This document shows positions 1-11,033 of a stretch of DNA of 64,000 nucleotides, in pieces. Location of the stretch: positions 119,502,821 to 119,566,820 of the forward strand of contig OY720675.1 of the NCBI GenBank assembly GCA_963170755.1, given 5' to 3'. This stretch comes from Amphimallon solstitiale. Lineage: Eukaryota; Arthropoda; Insecta; Coleoptera; Scarabaeidae. Under the pieces are notes generated by a model, which saw only the letters and a list, made by a program, of their open reading frames with translations, ran no database searches and had not been told where the DNA came from. A program made the translations under genes and the position numbers. Positions within the stretch are counted from its first letter, which is position 1. Each line of letters begins with the position of its first letter.

Positions 1-422
1 TATTATGTAATTTAGTCCTAAATAGGTTCTGTTTTTTAATATTAAATTTTGTTCGAATAAACAACCGCGATAATCCTCCAAACTAATTTCATCTCGCACA
101 ACATTTTTTTCACTCCCTTCGCTTTTTTAATTTCCCTACCCTCAACCGATAGGGCATATACTTTGGCTCACAATCCAACAAACTCACTCATTATACTACC
201 CGCGTTTTCATCCTTAAATAAACCTAAAACGGCCTTGTTTTGTTGCGCTATATTGAAGACATTATTAGCCGAAAAGTTCGATGTATCGAATTTTGTTATA
301 TTTTTCTTAATGTCGCGGTATATATCATTACTCTCCACTTTTAAAATAAAACTGTCCGTGTCCATATAACACAGACACACCTTTTCTGCATACTCGCGTT
401 TCAAAATTATAGAAAAAGTCAA
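1..422 (-). pseudogene. DNA polymerase B (Polinton/Maverick type), 3' fragment, left P1 arm
   Basis: This is the left-arm copy of a fragment of protein-primed family B DNA polymerase. Read on the minus strand it begins just before the palm motif C (Y-M-D-T-D-S, the two metal-binding aspartates) and runs towards the C-terminus, leaving the window at position 1. The codon after F-V-G-L is TGA (near 171-173), a premature stop that the right arm shares. The N-terminal exonuclease and most of the polymerase domain are absent, so it cannot encode an active enzyme. Its upstream edge coincides closely with a 39-bp repeat at 465-503. The assignment rests on motif C and on resemblance to the longer polB at 38223-45876. 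Confidence 0.8.
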
Positions 423-464
423 TGTACTTACTAGTAGAACACAATGTTGAATGATATTTACAAT

Positions 465-503
465 AATGTATTTTATACACTAGTAAATAGAATATAATAA
501 AAA
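465..503. repeat. 39-bp repeat, left-arm copy
   Basis: This is the reverse complement of the identical 39-bp sequences at 10345-10383 and 11034-11072. It marks the upstream edge of the polB fragment in this arm. Confidence 0.9.
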
Positions 504-1453
504 CTGATGTTTCCAATGACAAATTTGTTTACCGTATAAAATGCATGTGCCGAATAACATTTTTGCAGATAAATAACTTCGTAAACAGCATTATCTCTCA
601 CTTCCTGTTACAAACAAAATGTGGTTAGATATATCCTTTGCATGTTTTTTTTATTGAATTTAGGTAATACACAAGGTTAATACAGTGTGGTGACGTAGTA
701 ATAAAATACTTTTTAATGTTTATATTTAACGATATAATTGAAGGATGTAACATTGATATACAAATAGTATTATTACTTTATATTATTTATTAATTCAATA
801 TCTGTAGTTCCAAAATCGACCACGTTTTTATAGTTGTCGCTGTTGTGTCAGTTATATACAGACTTGTCCAAAAACCAATAAATTAAATAAAATACTAATA
901 TATACAGGATGGTCCAAAAGTCACGAAAATATTAATATCAAATCGCTTCTAGTGCCCGTTCGTTAAGATGGTTGCCTATACATGCTTTTAACATTCAAGA
1001 TGACACAATCAAGTTGTTAAAAGGTAAAATGTTTCTATTAATCAATATTAAAGCGTTAAATAAAAATGCTTAATTGTTTTTCGTAGTATATAGCAATAAA
1101 TTATTAAATCTCTTTTGTGTGTGAGACCCAGACATTAAAAAACAAAAACGATATCGACTTATCCGCGCGTGTGTTTTTGTTGCAGAAAATAAAAAAACAA
1201 GATGTTTCTAGAAAAATAATGTATTCCATGTTTTTTAAAAAAATCATGGTGACGCTAATATATTAAACAAACATTGATTGTTACTTTCTGGTTTTGTGAT
1301 TATCAGTGTGGGGTCAAGACATTAAAAACAAACATTATAGACTTATCTGCGCATATGTTTTTGAAGTATAAATAAAAATAATATTTTCATTCCAGACACA
1401 TTCATTGATTTTATAGAGTGTCTAAGACAAGTCAGAACAAATAATAAAACATC
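504..1453. other. AT-rich non-coding stretch of P1 left arm
   Basis: I see no supported gene here. Around 900-990 there is a diverged copy of the dispersed 'cctgtatat / aagatgg' repeat family that is abundant in P2 and P3. The mirror copy lies at 9379-10344. Confidence 0.6.
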
Positions 1454-1819
1454 ATGTGGATGTGTTATTCAAGATATCCGGAAGCAACAGACTTGAAGAC
1501 GCCTGTTGTAAGATGTGCAAAAATGTTAATTGATTTGGAGTTTGAGAACCTGCTGGAGGGAAATCGAATCGAATCATATTTGTCAGATGAGGAACGTAAT
1601 CTATGGAGTGTAAAATACAAGGAAGCCATCGAGGCATGTGAGTCATACTTAGATGAAAAGATATACTCTGGTCAAATGTTTAATAAAATTGGAATTGATT
1701 TGCTACTTACACAAAGAACACTTACCGGAATTTATTATAAAAAAATACAACTTTACACGAGAAAGAGCAGATTGAGAGGAGGAGAAAAAATGGTGGGGGT
1801 GAAAAATGCATTTAATTAA
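1454..1819 (+). CDS. Small ORF upstream of the 270-aa gene, left arm copy (121 aa, probably frameshifted)
   Basis: The ORF begins with a true ATG (MWMCYSRYPEATDLK) and ends 60 bp before the ATG of the 270-aa ORF, in the same direction. The first ~72 residues agree with the right-arm copy (9049-9378), being helical and rich in Leu and Glu with two Cys. After D-E-K-I the two copies diverge because the left arm lacks 8 bp that the right arm has near 9166. The right-arm reading (109 aa) continues as a regular amphipathic helix, so it is more likely the ancestral frame and this 121-aa version the shifted one. I do not recognise the family. Its pairing with the 270-aa ORF in both arms suggests a two-gene unit. 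No signal peptide or membrane segment is visible. Confidence 0.5.
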   Translation: MWMCYSRYPEATDLKTPVVRCAKMLIDLEFENLLEGNRIESYLSDEERNLWSVKYKEAIEACESYLDEKIYSGQMFNKIGIDLLLTQRTLTGIYYKKIQLYTRKSRLRGGEKMVGVKNAFN

Positions 1820-1879
1820 GTGTGAAAGAACAAAAAATCAGTTATTAATAGCTTGTATCGCTAGTAATAAGTGTTTACA

Positions 1880-2692
1880 ATGAATCCATCATATCCTTTC
1901 AATTTAATGGATAATTTACTACAAAAATACGAAAACAATATAAACAAGGAATATCATTTAATAAATGGAGTTAAATATGAATTAAATAACAATGGTATCT
2001 ATATATCAACAGGATTGAGTCCAGCAAGAGATTACTTTCCAGTTGTCAAAATAGCGAATGGTCGAAAATGTATATCGTTTACAAAATACGAGTTTTATAG
2101 ATTTTTAAAGTATCAAGCTCAGATAAAAGATTATGTTGTGAATGTTCGACGAAACCAGCGCAAAAGGTGTTCAGATGAAGCGACGTTCGAAGAAGATTGT
2201 GTATCCAACATCAACAAGAACGAAGAACCCTTGTCAATTGGGGATTCCATCAAATTAATATTTACTCGTAGACTGATGAAAAGCGGCCGTCTGCAACCCA
2301 TATTGAAAGTGGTTCGTAAAGATATTGTGTTAATCCTAGATGGGACATCCATTACAATGTTAATGAATGCTATATTGGCTATTAGAAGCAGACTCCACAG
2401 ATTAGAGTTATTAGACTTTTCCTATTACTATCAGACATTAATGTCATCGCTGGCCGCGAACAAGGAAATCGGAATTGATATTAAGACGTACATGAAAAAA
2501 TTGCTATGTCATCATTTCAACGAGTACAATTACGACATTCAGAAGTGTATCTGGAGCTCAGAATATACCGATTGTGTCTTAGAAATATTGGCTTTTGAAT
2601 TTGCTAAATTTAAGTGTGACCTAGGATCTGCCAACGTTAATAAGTTAATTTCCGATGATGACGCAACTCAATCAAGCGATGACACCAGTTGA
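1880..2692 (+). CDS. Uncharacterised 270-aa protein, left arm copy (polB-linked family)
   Basis: The start is the ATG at 1880; an upstream GTG in frame is not needed in a eukaryotic gene. The ORF is open throughout and is conserved in the opposite arm with 12 amino-acid differences. Near residues 48-78 there is a pattern L-S-P-A-R-D-Y-F-P-V-V-K-I, then I-S-F-T-K-Y-E-F-Y-x-F-L-K-Y-Q: a beta strand followed by F-T-x-x-E-[FW] and a helix. The same pattern occurs in the 200-aa gene at 54277-57305, which also lies beside a polB fragment. A basic stretch follows (residues ~90-97, RRNQRKR), and the C-terminus is acidic and Ser-rich. It might be a nucleic-acid-binding protein, but that is inference. 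A polyadenylation-like AATAAA occurs near 2870. Family function is unknown to me. Confidence 0.62.
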   Translation: MNPSYPFNLMDNLLQKYENNINKEYHLINGVKYELNNNGIYISTGLSPARDYFPVVKIANGRKCISFTKYEFYRFLKYQAQIKDYVVNVRRNQRKRCSDEATFEEDCVSNINKNEEPLSIGDSIKLIFTRRLMKSGRLQPILKVVRKDIVLILDGTSITMLMNAILAIRSRLHRLELLDFSYYYQTLMSSLAANKEIGIDIKTYMKKLLCHHFNEYNYDIQKCIWSSEYTDCVLEILAFEFAKFKCDLGSANVNKLISDDDATQSSDDTS

Positions 2693-4920
2693 AGAAAAAG
2701 TCAATGATTCTCTAATCAAACAAATTTTTAATACAAAACTGTTGCAATTTAATAAAAAATAGAAGAAAAGACTGTTATTTTAGCACTAAGTTCATTGATT
2801 TCTTTTATAAGTTTAATGTATTGTTCTTTATCTCTATCTCATTATGGTTTAATCATATGCTTCCTTAAAAATAAACTATGAATGAAAATATGTTTGTGGT
2901 TTTATTTCCTTTATTAAGATAATAGAATAAAATTCAATTATTTTTATTAATAAATATATATTTTTTATAAAATCATTTGTTTTAGTAATTTATGTATTTT
3001 ATGCATTAACGTTGTCTTATTATTACACTGAAGTCCGAACATTTTCCATATTAACATTACCTAGATTTACTATTTTATTGGAGAATTCGTTGAATTCATA
3101 GAATGTGTTATTTGAAAAGAAAAAATAAATAATTTTCCGTTTTATATCTGAAATTTTTTTCATTAATTATTCCCACACTAAATAATTTATTAAATCTCTC
3201 TCCTGTATGTATGCGTGAGATCAAGACTTACTAATACTAAACATAACAAACTACTACTATCATCTGGTTTAAGGTGTGACGCTGTCTATTTCCCCATAAT
3301 ATATTACAATTATGAAATTAATACAATATAGGTAATCAATGAAGATTTTGGATGTTCAATCATTCATGGCTGTATGTAAATCTCACTATATTACTCTGAC
3401 GATAAAGTTAACCGCAAACAACTGATATTATAAGGGAATTAATAAAAATAGTCTATTTAAAAAAAAATCCATTCATGAAATATACATCCTTTTAACATTC
3501 AATATTGAGTATTTTTAAAATCTCTCTTGCATGGCACCAGGTCATTAAAAAAAATAACCGCAAGAAATTTCTGAAATATAAACAAAATAGGTAATTGTTC
3601 TGAATAGCGACATCTTCAGTGTGATAAATCATTTGACATACCCCCCACACTACAGAAACACCAACACAAAAATCTTCAAAGCTCTTCGATGACTGTACAA
3701 AGCCCTTTAATACCTGTGTAAGGCTCTGTAATAGCTGTAAAAGTTCTTTAATACCTATACAAAAGCTCTTCAAAGTATATCTGCAATACATTTCTCACTA
3801 TTAAAATTTACACATGAATCACATATTGTTGAGATATCTAAAATCAGTTAAATATGGTACACATATACATAAGCTTCAAACGAATTTTTAATATATGGAG
3901 AGCAAAACATGGCGATGCATTATCAAATTCAATTTTATTTCATTGGCAATGTGAACAATCTCCTCTAAGCATGATCAACCCCCTCAAATCAAATTATAAA
4001 TATATGGGGGGCGCTTAAATTACTTTGATTTTTTCTAGTGAAACATGGTGATCCATTATCGAATTGCCTTTAAGTTTGTATACATTGTTAAAAGCTATAA
4101 TTATAACACTGATTTATTTAAATCGTATTTCCTAATACCACTAAGTATATTGGCGGATATTTCAATTTTCATATAATATGGAAGCAGATTTTTGTGTTGA
4201 TCGAGACAGTTGACCCCGAGAACAGACTGTATCATTTAGAGAATGTTTTCATTGGGAGTATATATGTTGAGAATGTCATGTGAGGAAGAGTCTATGTGAA
4301 GATAATTTATGATTTTAAAATAAAAAAATATTTTGGTTCATTTTCTTCAAATTCATTTTATTTTCTTCTTCCACAACGTCAATGTAATTGTTTTATCAAC
4401 TGTTATTGTACATGACGCAGATATTGCTTCCTATTTTTACTGCATACAAACAACCACGGAGTTTTATTAATACTTATAAACAGCTTTTATTAAATCAATA
4501 TATTTGCATAAGCACCAAATCTATTAAATATATGTCGAACGATTTAAATTACTTTGCTTTCGAGCAACACAAAAAAATTCCTATTATTGTCCCTATTTTG
4601 TGGGAATTATAAGTGTAGAAGAATGTGATGTAATTACTGCTATTGAAGCTCATTAGCTAAATTCCATAAATAATATACATAACCTCCAAACCAATTAAAT
4701 TAACCAAAAACTACATACTAAAGCTCTTCACCCTCTCACTCCCTCACGAGATATTACACCTTGAAGGTCCAGTCGAAGGTCTATTGTTTTATTTTTTAAA
4801 TTTATATATACATATTCATAGTGATGAAACAATTGTGTTCATTGAATAAAATATACATATTTATATACAAAATGTATAATCACTCAAATCAATTTTCAAC
4901 TATGCTTTGCTTGCATTTAG
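2693..4920. other. Non-coding part of P1 left arm
   Basis: AT-rich sequence without a supportable gene. At 3660-3790 there is a degenerate series of 'aaagctcttcaaag / ctgtaaaag' words related to the purer tandem repeat near the centre (5058-5204). Short ORFs here (for example 3492-3791 and 4388-4612) are mirrored in the other arm but have low-complexity content and no recognisable domain. Confidence 0.6.
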
Positions 4921-5330
4921 GTATGGAGAGGGGTGGGGTGGGGTGATTAGTCGGAATATCCACCCCACCGAGGGGTGGATGGCGGGTGACGTAATACGTT
5001 AAGCGCGTGGGCGGGGAACGCCAAACAGCTTTATATTATTTATCACCCGCTGAACAGCTTCTGAAGTGCTTTGAACGGCTTTTGAAGAGCTTTGAACGGC
5101 TTTGAAGAGCTGCTGAAGTGCTTTCAACAGCTTCTGAAGTGCTTTGAACGGCTTTTGAAGAGCTTTGAACGGCTTTTGAAGAGCTGCTGAAGTGCTTTCA
5201 ACAGCTTCTGAAGTGCTCGAACCGGTTCATCTCTCTCGCGTCAGAGGACGTTATTTTTAGTTTGGCAAGTGAGTGTCAGAGGGCGCCACCTTAGTTGGGT
5301 TCGTGGCCGTCAGAGCGCGCGCACTCTGAC
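4921..5330. repeat. GC-rich inner block of P1, left side, with 74-bp tandem repeat
   Basis: A C/G-rich block begins with short GGGGT repeats (4930-4945) and a small inverted repeat of 'ccaccccaccg/ggggtgg' type. It contains the 20-mer ggcgggtgacgtaatacgtt (4981-5000). Two tandem copies of a 73-74 bp unit follow (5058-5130, 5131-5204), built from 'gctttgaacggcttttgaaga' sub-repeats, with a partial third. It ends in a near-palindrome at 5309-5330 (gtcagag, GC core, ctctgac). The mirror block is 5490-5905. Confidence 0.85.
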
Positions 5331-5489
5331 GGTCACTTTTTATGAAATTACTTTTTTCCCGGATATGTACACATAAGTAAGAACACGGACATTTAATTTT
5401 AGTTATTTATTATACAAGGGAAAAAAGTATTAGATTTTAGCTCGAGGTAAGGTTTAAGGCTAAAATCTAATTTTTTCCCGCAAGTGAGT
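5331..5489. other. Spacer (turn-around) of palindrome P1, with internal hairpin
   Basis: This is the only unpaired part of the palindrome. It contains its own inverted repeat: attagattttagc (5429-5441) pairs with gctaaaatctaat (5459-5471), a perfect 13-bp stem with a 17-nt loop. A weaker pair is ttttttccc near 5350 with gggaaaaaa near 5418. Confidence 0.85.
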
Positions 5490-5905
5490 GTCAGAGCGCG
5501 CGCTCTGACGGCCACGAACCCAACTAAGGTGGCGCCCTCTGACACTCACTTGCCAAACTAAAAATAATGTCCTCTGACGCGAGAGAGATGAACCGGTTCG
5601 AGCACTTCAGAAGCTGTTGAAAGCACTTCAGCAGCTCTTCAAAAGCCGTTCAAAGCTCTTCAAAAGCCGTTCAAAGCACTTCAGAAGCTGTTGAAAGCAC
5701 TTCAGCAGCTCTTCAAAGCCGTTCAAAGCTCTTCAAAAGCCGTTCAAAGCACTTCAGAAGCTGTTCAGCGGGTGATAAATAATATAAAGCTGTTTGGCGT
5801 TCCCCGCCCACGCGCTTAACGTATTACGTCACCCGCCATCCACCCCGCGGTGGGGTGGATATTCCGACTAATCACCCCACCCCACCCCACCCCTCTCCAT
5901 ACCTA
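5490..5905. repeat. GC-rich inner block of P1, right side
   Basis: This is the inverted copy of 4921-5330. It starts with a perfect 20-bp self-palindrome (5490-5509, gtcagagcgcgcgctctgac), followed by the tandem repeat (about 5600-5770) and the 20-mer aacgtattacgtcacccgcc (5818-5837). That 20-mer recurs outside the palindrome at 11506-11525. Confidence 0.85.
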
Positions 5906-8132
5906 AATGCAAGCAAAGCATAGTTGAAAATTGATTTGAGTGATTATACATTTTGTATATAAATATGTATATTTTATTCAATGAACACAATTGTTTCATC
6001 ACTATGAATATGTATATATAAATTTAAAAAATAAAACAATAGACCTTCGACTGGACCTTCAAGGTGTAATATCTCGTGAGGGAGTGAGAGGGTGAAGAGC
6101 TTTAGTATGTAGTTTTTGGTTAATTTAATTGGTTTGGAGGTTATGTATATTATTTATGGAATTTAGCGAATGAGCTTCAATAGCAGTAATTACATCACAT
6201 TCTTCTACACTTATAATTCCCACAAAATAGGGACAATAATAGGAATTTTTTTGTGTTGCTCGAAAGCAAAGTAATTTAAATCGTTCGACATATATTTAAT
6301 AGATTTGGTGCTTATGCAAATATATTGGTTTAATAAAAGCTGTTTATAAGTATTAATAAAACTCCGTGGTTGTTTGTATGCAGTAAAAATAGGAAGCAAT
6401 ATCTGCGTCATGTACAATAACAGTTGATAAAACAATTACATTGACGTTGTGGAAGAAGAAAATAAAATGAATTTGAAGAAAATGAACCAAAATATTTTTT
6501 TTATTTTAAAAATCATAAATTATCTTCACATAGACTCTTCCTCACATGACATTCTCAACATATATACTCCCAATGAAAACATTCTCTAAATGATACAGTC
6601 TGTTCTCGGGGTCAACTGTCTCGATCAACACAAAAATCTGCTTCCATATTATATGAAAATTGAAATATCCGCCAATATACTTAGTGGTATTAGGAAATAC
6701 GATTTAAATAAATCAGTGTTATAATTATAGCTTTTAACAATGTATACAAACTTAAAGGCAATTCGATAATGGATCACCATGTTTCACTAGAAAAAGCAAA
6801 GTAATTTAAGCGCCCCCCCATATATTTATAATTTGATTTGAGGGGGTTGATCATGCTTAGAGGAGATTGTTCATATTGCCAATGAAATAAAATTGAATTT
6901 GATAATGCATCGCCATGTTTTGCTCTCCATATATTAAAAATTCGTTTGAAGCTTATGTATATGTGTACCATATTTAACTGATTTTAGATATCTCAACAAT
7001 ATGTGATTCATGTGTAAATTTTAATAGTGAGAAATGTATTGCAGATATACTTTGAAGAGCTTTTGTATAGGTATTAAAGAACTTTTACAGCTATTACAGA
7101 GCCTTACACAGGTATTAAAGGGCTTTGTACAGTCATCGAAGAGCTTTGAAGATTTTTGTGTTGGTGTTTCTGTAGTGTGGGGGGTATGTCAAATGATTTA
7201 TCACACTGAAGATGTCGCTATTCAGAACAATTACCTATTTTGTTTATATTTCAGAAATTTCTTGCGGTTATTTTTTTAATGACTTGGTGCCATGCAAGAG
7301 AGATTTTAAAAATACTCAATATTGAATGTTAAAAGGATGTATATTTCATGAATGGATTTTTTTTAAAATAGACTATTTTTATTAATTCCCTTATAATATC
7401 AGTTGTTTGCGGTTAACTTTATCGTCAGAGTAATATAGTGAGATTTACATACAGCCATGAATGATTGAACATCCAAAATCTTCATTGATTACCTATATTG
7501 TATTAATTTCATAATTGTAATATATTATGGGGAAATAGACAGCGTCACACCTTAAACCAGATGATAGTAGTAGTTTGTTATGTTTAGTATTAGTAAGTCT
7601 TGATCTCACGCATACATACAGGAGAGAGATTTAATAAATTATTTAGTGTGGGAATAATTAATGAAAAAAATTTCAGATATAAAACGGAAAATTATTTATT
7701 TTTTCTTTTCAAATAACACATTCTATGAATTCAACGAATTCTCCAATAAAATAGTAAATCTAGGTAATGTTAATATGGATAATGTTCGGACTTCAGTGTA
7801 ATAATAAGACAACGTTAATGCATAAAATACATAAATTACTAAAACAAATGATTTTATAAAAAATATATATTTATTAATAAAAATAATTGAATTTTATTCT
7901 ATTATCTTAATAAAGGAAATAAAACCACAAACATATTTTCATTCATAGTTTATTTTTAAGGAAGCATATGATTAAACCATAATGAGATAGAGATAAAGAA
8001 CAATACATTAAACTTATAAAAGAAATCAATGAACTTAGTGCTAAAATAACAGTCTTTTCTTCTATTTTTTTATTAAATTGCAACAGTTTTGTATTAAAAA
8101 TTTGTTTGATTAGAGAATCATTGACTTTTTCT
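5906..8132. other. Non-coding part of P1 right arm
   Basis: Mirror of 2693-4920; no supportable gene. AT-rich, with degenerate 'gctttgaagagc' words at 7040-7160. Confidence 0.6.
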
Positions 8133-8945
8133 TCAACTGGTGTCATCGCTTGATTGAGTTGCGTCATCATCGGAAATTAACGTATTAACGTTGGCAGATC
8201 CTAGGTCACACTTAAATTTAGCAAATTCAAAAGCCAATATTTCTAAGACACAATCGGTATATTCTGAGCTCCAGATACACTTCTGAATGTCGTAATTGTA
8301 CTCGTTGAACTGATGACATAGAAATTTTTCCATGTACGTCTTAATATCAATTCCGATTTCCTTGTTCGCGGCCAGCGATGACATTAAAGTCTGATAGTAA
8401 TAGGAAAAGTCTAATAACTCTAATCTGTGGAGTCTGCTTCTAATAGCCAATATAGCATTCATTAACATTGTAATGGATGTCCCATCTAGGATTAACACAA
8501 TATCTATACGAACCACTTTCAATATGGGTTGCAGACGGCCGCTTTTCGTCAGTCTACGAGTAAATATTAATTTGATGGAATCCCCAATTGACAAGGGTTC
8601 TTCGTTGTTGTTGATGTTGGATACACAATCTTCTTCGAACGTCGCTTCATCTGAACACCTTTTGCGCTGGTTTCGTCGAACATTGAGAACATAATCTTTT
8701 ATCTGAGCTTGATACTTTAAAAATCCATAAAACTCGTATTTTGTAAACGATATACATTTTCGACCATTCGCTATTTTGACAACTGGAAAGTAATCTCTTG
8801 CTGGACTCAATCCTGTTGATATATAGGTACCATTGTTATTTAATTCATATTTAACTTCATTTATTAAACGATATTCCTTGTTTATATTGTTTTCGTATTT
8901 TTGTAGTAAATTATCCATTAAATTGAAAGGATATGATGGATTCAT
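8133..8945 (-). CDS. Uncharacterised 270-aa protein, right arm copy (polB-linked family)
   Basis: This is the inverted duplicate of 1880-2692, starting at the ATG at 8945 on the minus strand and fully open. Its 12 amino-acid differences from the left copy are scattered (for example R/G at residue ~74, K/E at ~206, K/T at ~253), and none breaks the F-T-x-x-E-[FW] segment. The two copies have kept equal length and open frames while nearby non-coding sequence has gained indels. That is compatible with either recent duplication or weak constraint. The ORF lies head-to-tail behind the 109-aa ORF and diverges from the polB fragment at 10425. Function unknown. Confidence 0.62.
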   Translation of the reverse strand: MNPSYPFNLMDNLLQKYENNINKEYRLINEVKYELNNNGTYISTGLSPARDYFPVVKIANGRKCISFTKYEFYGFLKYQAQIKDYVLNVRRNQRKRCSDEATFEEDCVSNINNNEEPLSIGDSIKLIFTRRLTKSGRLQPILKVVRIDIVLILDGTSITMLMNAILAIRSRLHRLELLDFSYYYQTLMSSLAANKEIGIDIKTYMEKFLCHQFNEYNYDIQKCIWSSEYTDCVLEILAFEFAKFKCDLGSANVNTLISDDDATQSSDDTS

Positions 8946-9048
8946 TGTAAACACTTATTACTAGCGATACAAGATATTAATAACTGATTTTTGTTCTTTC
9001 ACACTTAATTAAATACATTTTTCACCCCCACCATTTTTTCTCCTCCTC

Positions 9049-9378
9049 TCAATCTCTCCTTTCTCGTGTAAAGTTGTATTTTTTTATAATAAATTCCGGT
9101 AAATGTTCTTTGTGTAAGTAGCAAATCAATTCCAATTTTATTAAACATTTGACCAGAGTTTCAATTAATATCTTTTCATCTAAGTATGACTCACATGCCT
9201 CGATGGCTTCCTTGTATTTTACACTCCATAGATTACGTTCCTCATCTGACAAATATGATTCGATTCGATTTCCCTCCAGCAGGTTCTCAAACTCCAAATC
9301 AATTAACATTTTTGCACATCTTACAACAGACGTCTTCAAGTCTGTTGCTTCCGGATATCTTGAATAGCACATCCACAT
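9049..9378 (-). CDS. Small ORF upstream of the 270-aa gene, right arm copy (109 aa)
   Basis: True ATG at 9378; the same N-terminal ~72 residues as the left copy. After D-E-K-I it continues with a helix rich in Leu, Ile and Lys and ends R-E-R-R-D. The smooth amphipathic pattern after the indel site suggests that this arm keeps the original frame. It ends 103 bp before the 270-aa ORF on the same strand. No known domain is recognised. Confidence 0.5.
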   Translation of the reverse strand: MWMCYSRYPEATDLKTSVVRCAKMLIDLEFENLLEGNRIESYLSDEERNLWSVKYKEAIEACESYLDEKILIETLVKCLIKLELICYLHKEHLPEFIIKKYNFTRERRD

Positions 9379-10344
9379 GATGTTTTATTATTTGTTCTGA
9401 CTAGTCTTAGACACTCTATGAGATCAATGAATGTGTGTGGAATGAAAATATTATTTTTATTTATACTTCAAAAACATATGCGCAGATAAGTCTATAACGT
9501 TTGTTTTTAATGTCTTGACCCCACACTGATAATCACAAAACCACAAAGTAACAATCAATGTTTGTTTAATATATTAGTGTCACCATGATATTTTTAAAAA
9601 ACATGGAATACATTATTTTTTTCTAGAAACATCTTATGATTTTTTATTTTCTGCACTAAAAAACACACGCGCGGATAAGTCGATATCGTTTTTGTTTTTT
9701 AATGTCTGGGTCTCACACACAAAAGAGATTTAATAATTTATTGCTATATACTACGAAAAACAATTAAGCGTTTTTATTTAACGCTTTAATATTGATTAAT
9801 AGAAACATTTTACCTTTTAACAACTTGATTGTGTCATCTTGAATGTTAAAATCGTGTATAGGCAACCATCTTAACGAACGGGCACTAGAAGCGATTTGAT
9901 ATTAATATTTTCGTGACTTTTGGTCCATCCTATATATATTAGAATTTTATTTAATTTATTGGTTTTTGGACAAGTCTGTATATAACTGACACAACAGCGA
10001 CAACTATAAAAAACGTGGTCGATTTTGGAACTACAGATATCGAATTAATAAATAATAATATAAAGTAATAATACTATTTGTATATCAATGTTACATCCTT
10101 CAATTATATCGTTAAATATAAACTTTAAAAAAGTATTTTATTACTACGTTACCATACTGTATATGTATTAACTTTGTGTATTACCTAAATTCAGTGAAAA
10201 AACATGCAACGGATGAATCTAACCACATATAGTTCATAACAGGAAGTGAGAGATAATGCTGTTTACGAAGTTATTTATCTACAAAATGTTATTCGACACA
10301 TGCATTTTATACGGTAAACAAATTTGTTATTGAAAAAATATCAT
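9379..10344. other. AT-rich non-coding stretch of P1 right arm
   Basis: Mirror of 504-1453. No gene supported. The words 'aaccacaaagtaac' (9540-9552) and 'gcactagaagcgatttgatat' (9882-9902) resemble sequences outside the palindrome at 11196-11350 and 11141-11160. Confidence 0.55.
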
Positions 10345-10383
10345 TTTTTATTATATTCTATTTACTAGTGTATAAAATACATT
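10345..10383. repeat. 39-bp direct repeat, first copy
   Basis: Identical to 11034-11072 in the same orientation. Together the two copies bracket the polB 3' fragment (10425-10970). Confidence 0.92.
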
Positions 10384-10424
10384 ATTGTAAATGTCATTCA
10401 ACATTGTGTTCTACTAGTAAGTAC

Positions 10425-10970
10425 ATTGACTTTTTCTATAATTTTTTGAAACGCGAGTATGCAGAAAAGGTGTGTCTGTGTTATATGGACACGGACAGTT
10501 TTATTTTAAAAGTGGAGAGTAATGATATATACCGCGACATTAAGAAAAATATAACAAAATTCGATACATCGAACTTTTCGGCTAATAATGTCTTCAATAT
10601 AGCGCAACAAAACAAGGCCGTTTTAGGTTTATTTAAGGATGAAAACGCGGGTAGTATAATGAGTGAGTTTGTTGGATTGTGAGCCAAAGTATATGCCCTA
10701 TCGGTTGAGGGTAGGGAAATTAAAAAGCGAAGGGAGTGAAAAAAATGTTGTGCGAGATGAAATTAGTTTGGAGGATTATCGCGGTTGTTTATTCGAACAA
10801 AATTTAATATTAAAAAACAGAACCTATTTAGGACTAAATTACATAATATCTATTCGGTCGAACAAAATAAACTAGCCTTATCACCTCACGATGATAAACG
10901 CTGGATTAATGGGGATGGTATCCACACTCTGGCCTGGAGGCACTATAAGATCGATTTACCACCTCCTTAG
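10425..10970 (+). pseudogene. DNA polymerase B (Polinton type), 3' fragment, right P1 arm
   Basis: The plus strand encodes the last part of a family B polymerase. A short pre-motif helix is followed by motif C Y-M-D-T-D-S near 10482, then the thumb region, and finally a conserved tail containing D-D-K-R-W and H-T-L-A-W, ending at TAG 10968-10970. The tail matches the C-terminus of polB in element B (38223-38672) and element C (57430-57600). There is an in-frame TGA at about 10680 and a frameshift near 10858. The fragment starts abruptly about 40 bp after a 39-bp repeat, and the exonuclease, TPR1/TPR2 and fingers regions are missing. The catalytic aspartates of motif C are retained, but the gene is dead. 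Confidence 0.85.
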
Positions 10971-11033
10971 CTGGTCCCCTGCGCATGCCTCGGATGGAGT
11001 TGATTTGCCGCTTCAAATTGAGTAAGTATCCCC

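Larger units (their letters stand above)
1..10850. repeat. Giant palindrome P1 (inverted repeat, arms about 5.3 kb)
   Basis: The sequence from 1 to about 5330 is the reverse complement of about 5490 to 10850, with the pairing sum moving from 10850 at the outside to about 10820 near the centre because of small indels. The left arm is cut by the window edge, so the palindrome may extend further. The arms differ by roughly one to two percent: the 270-aa ORFs differ at 12 residues, and an 8-bp indel separates the two small ORFs. Both arms share the same premature TGA in the polB fragment, so the duplication came after that mutation. The unpaired spacer is about 160 bp (5331-5489). The divergence argues against a simple read-level artefact. 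Confidence 0.93.

Noticed and set aside
1..10850. Bidnavirus or parvovirus integration as the origin of P1 (hairpin centre plus polB)
   Set aside because: The hairpins recall such genomes, but no parvoviral replication or capsid gene is seen and the polB fragment matches the Polinton type; not supportable beyond analogy.
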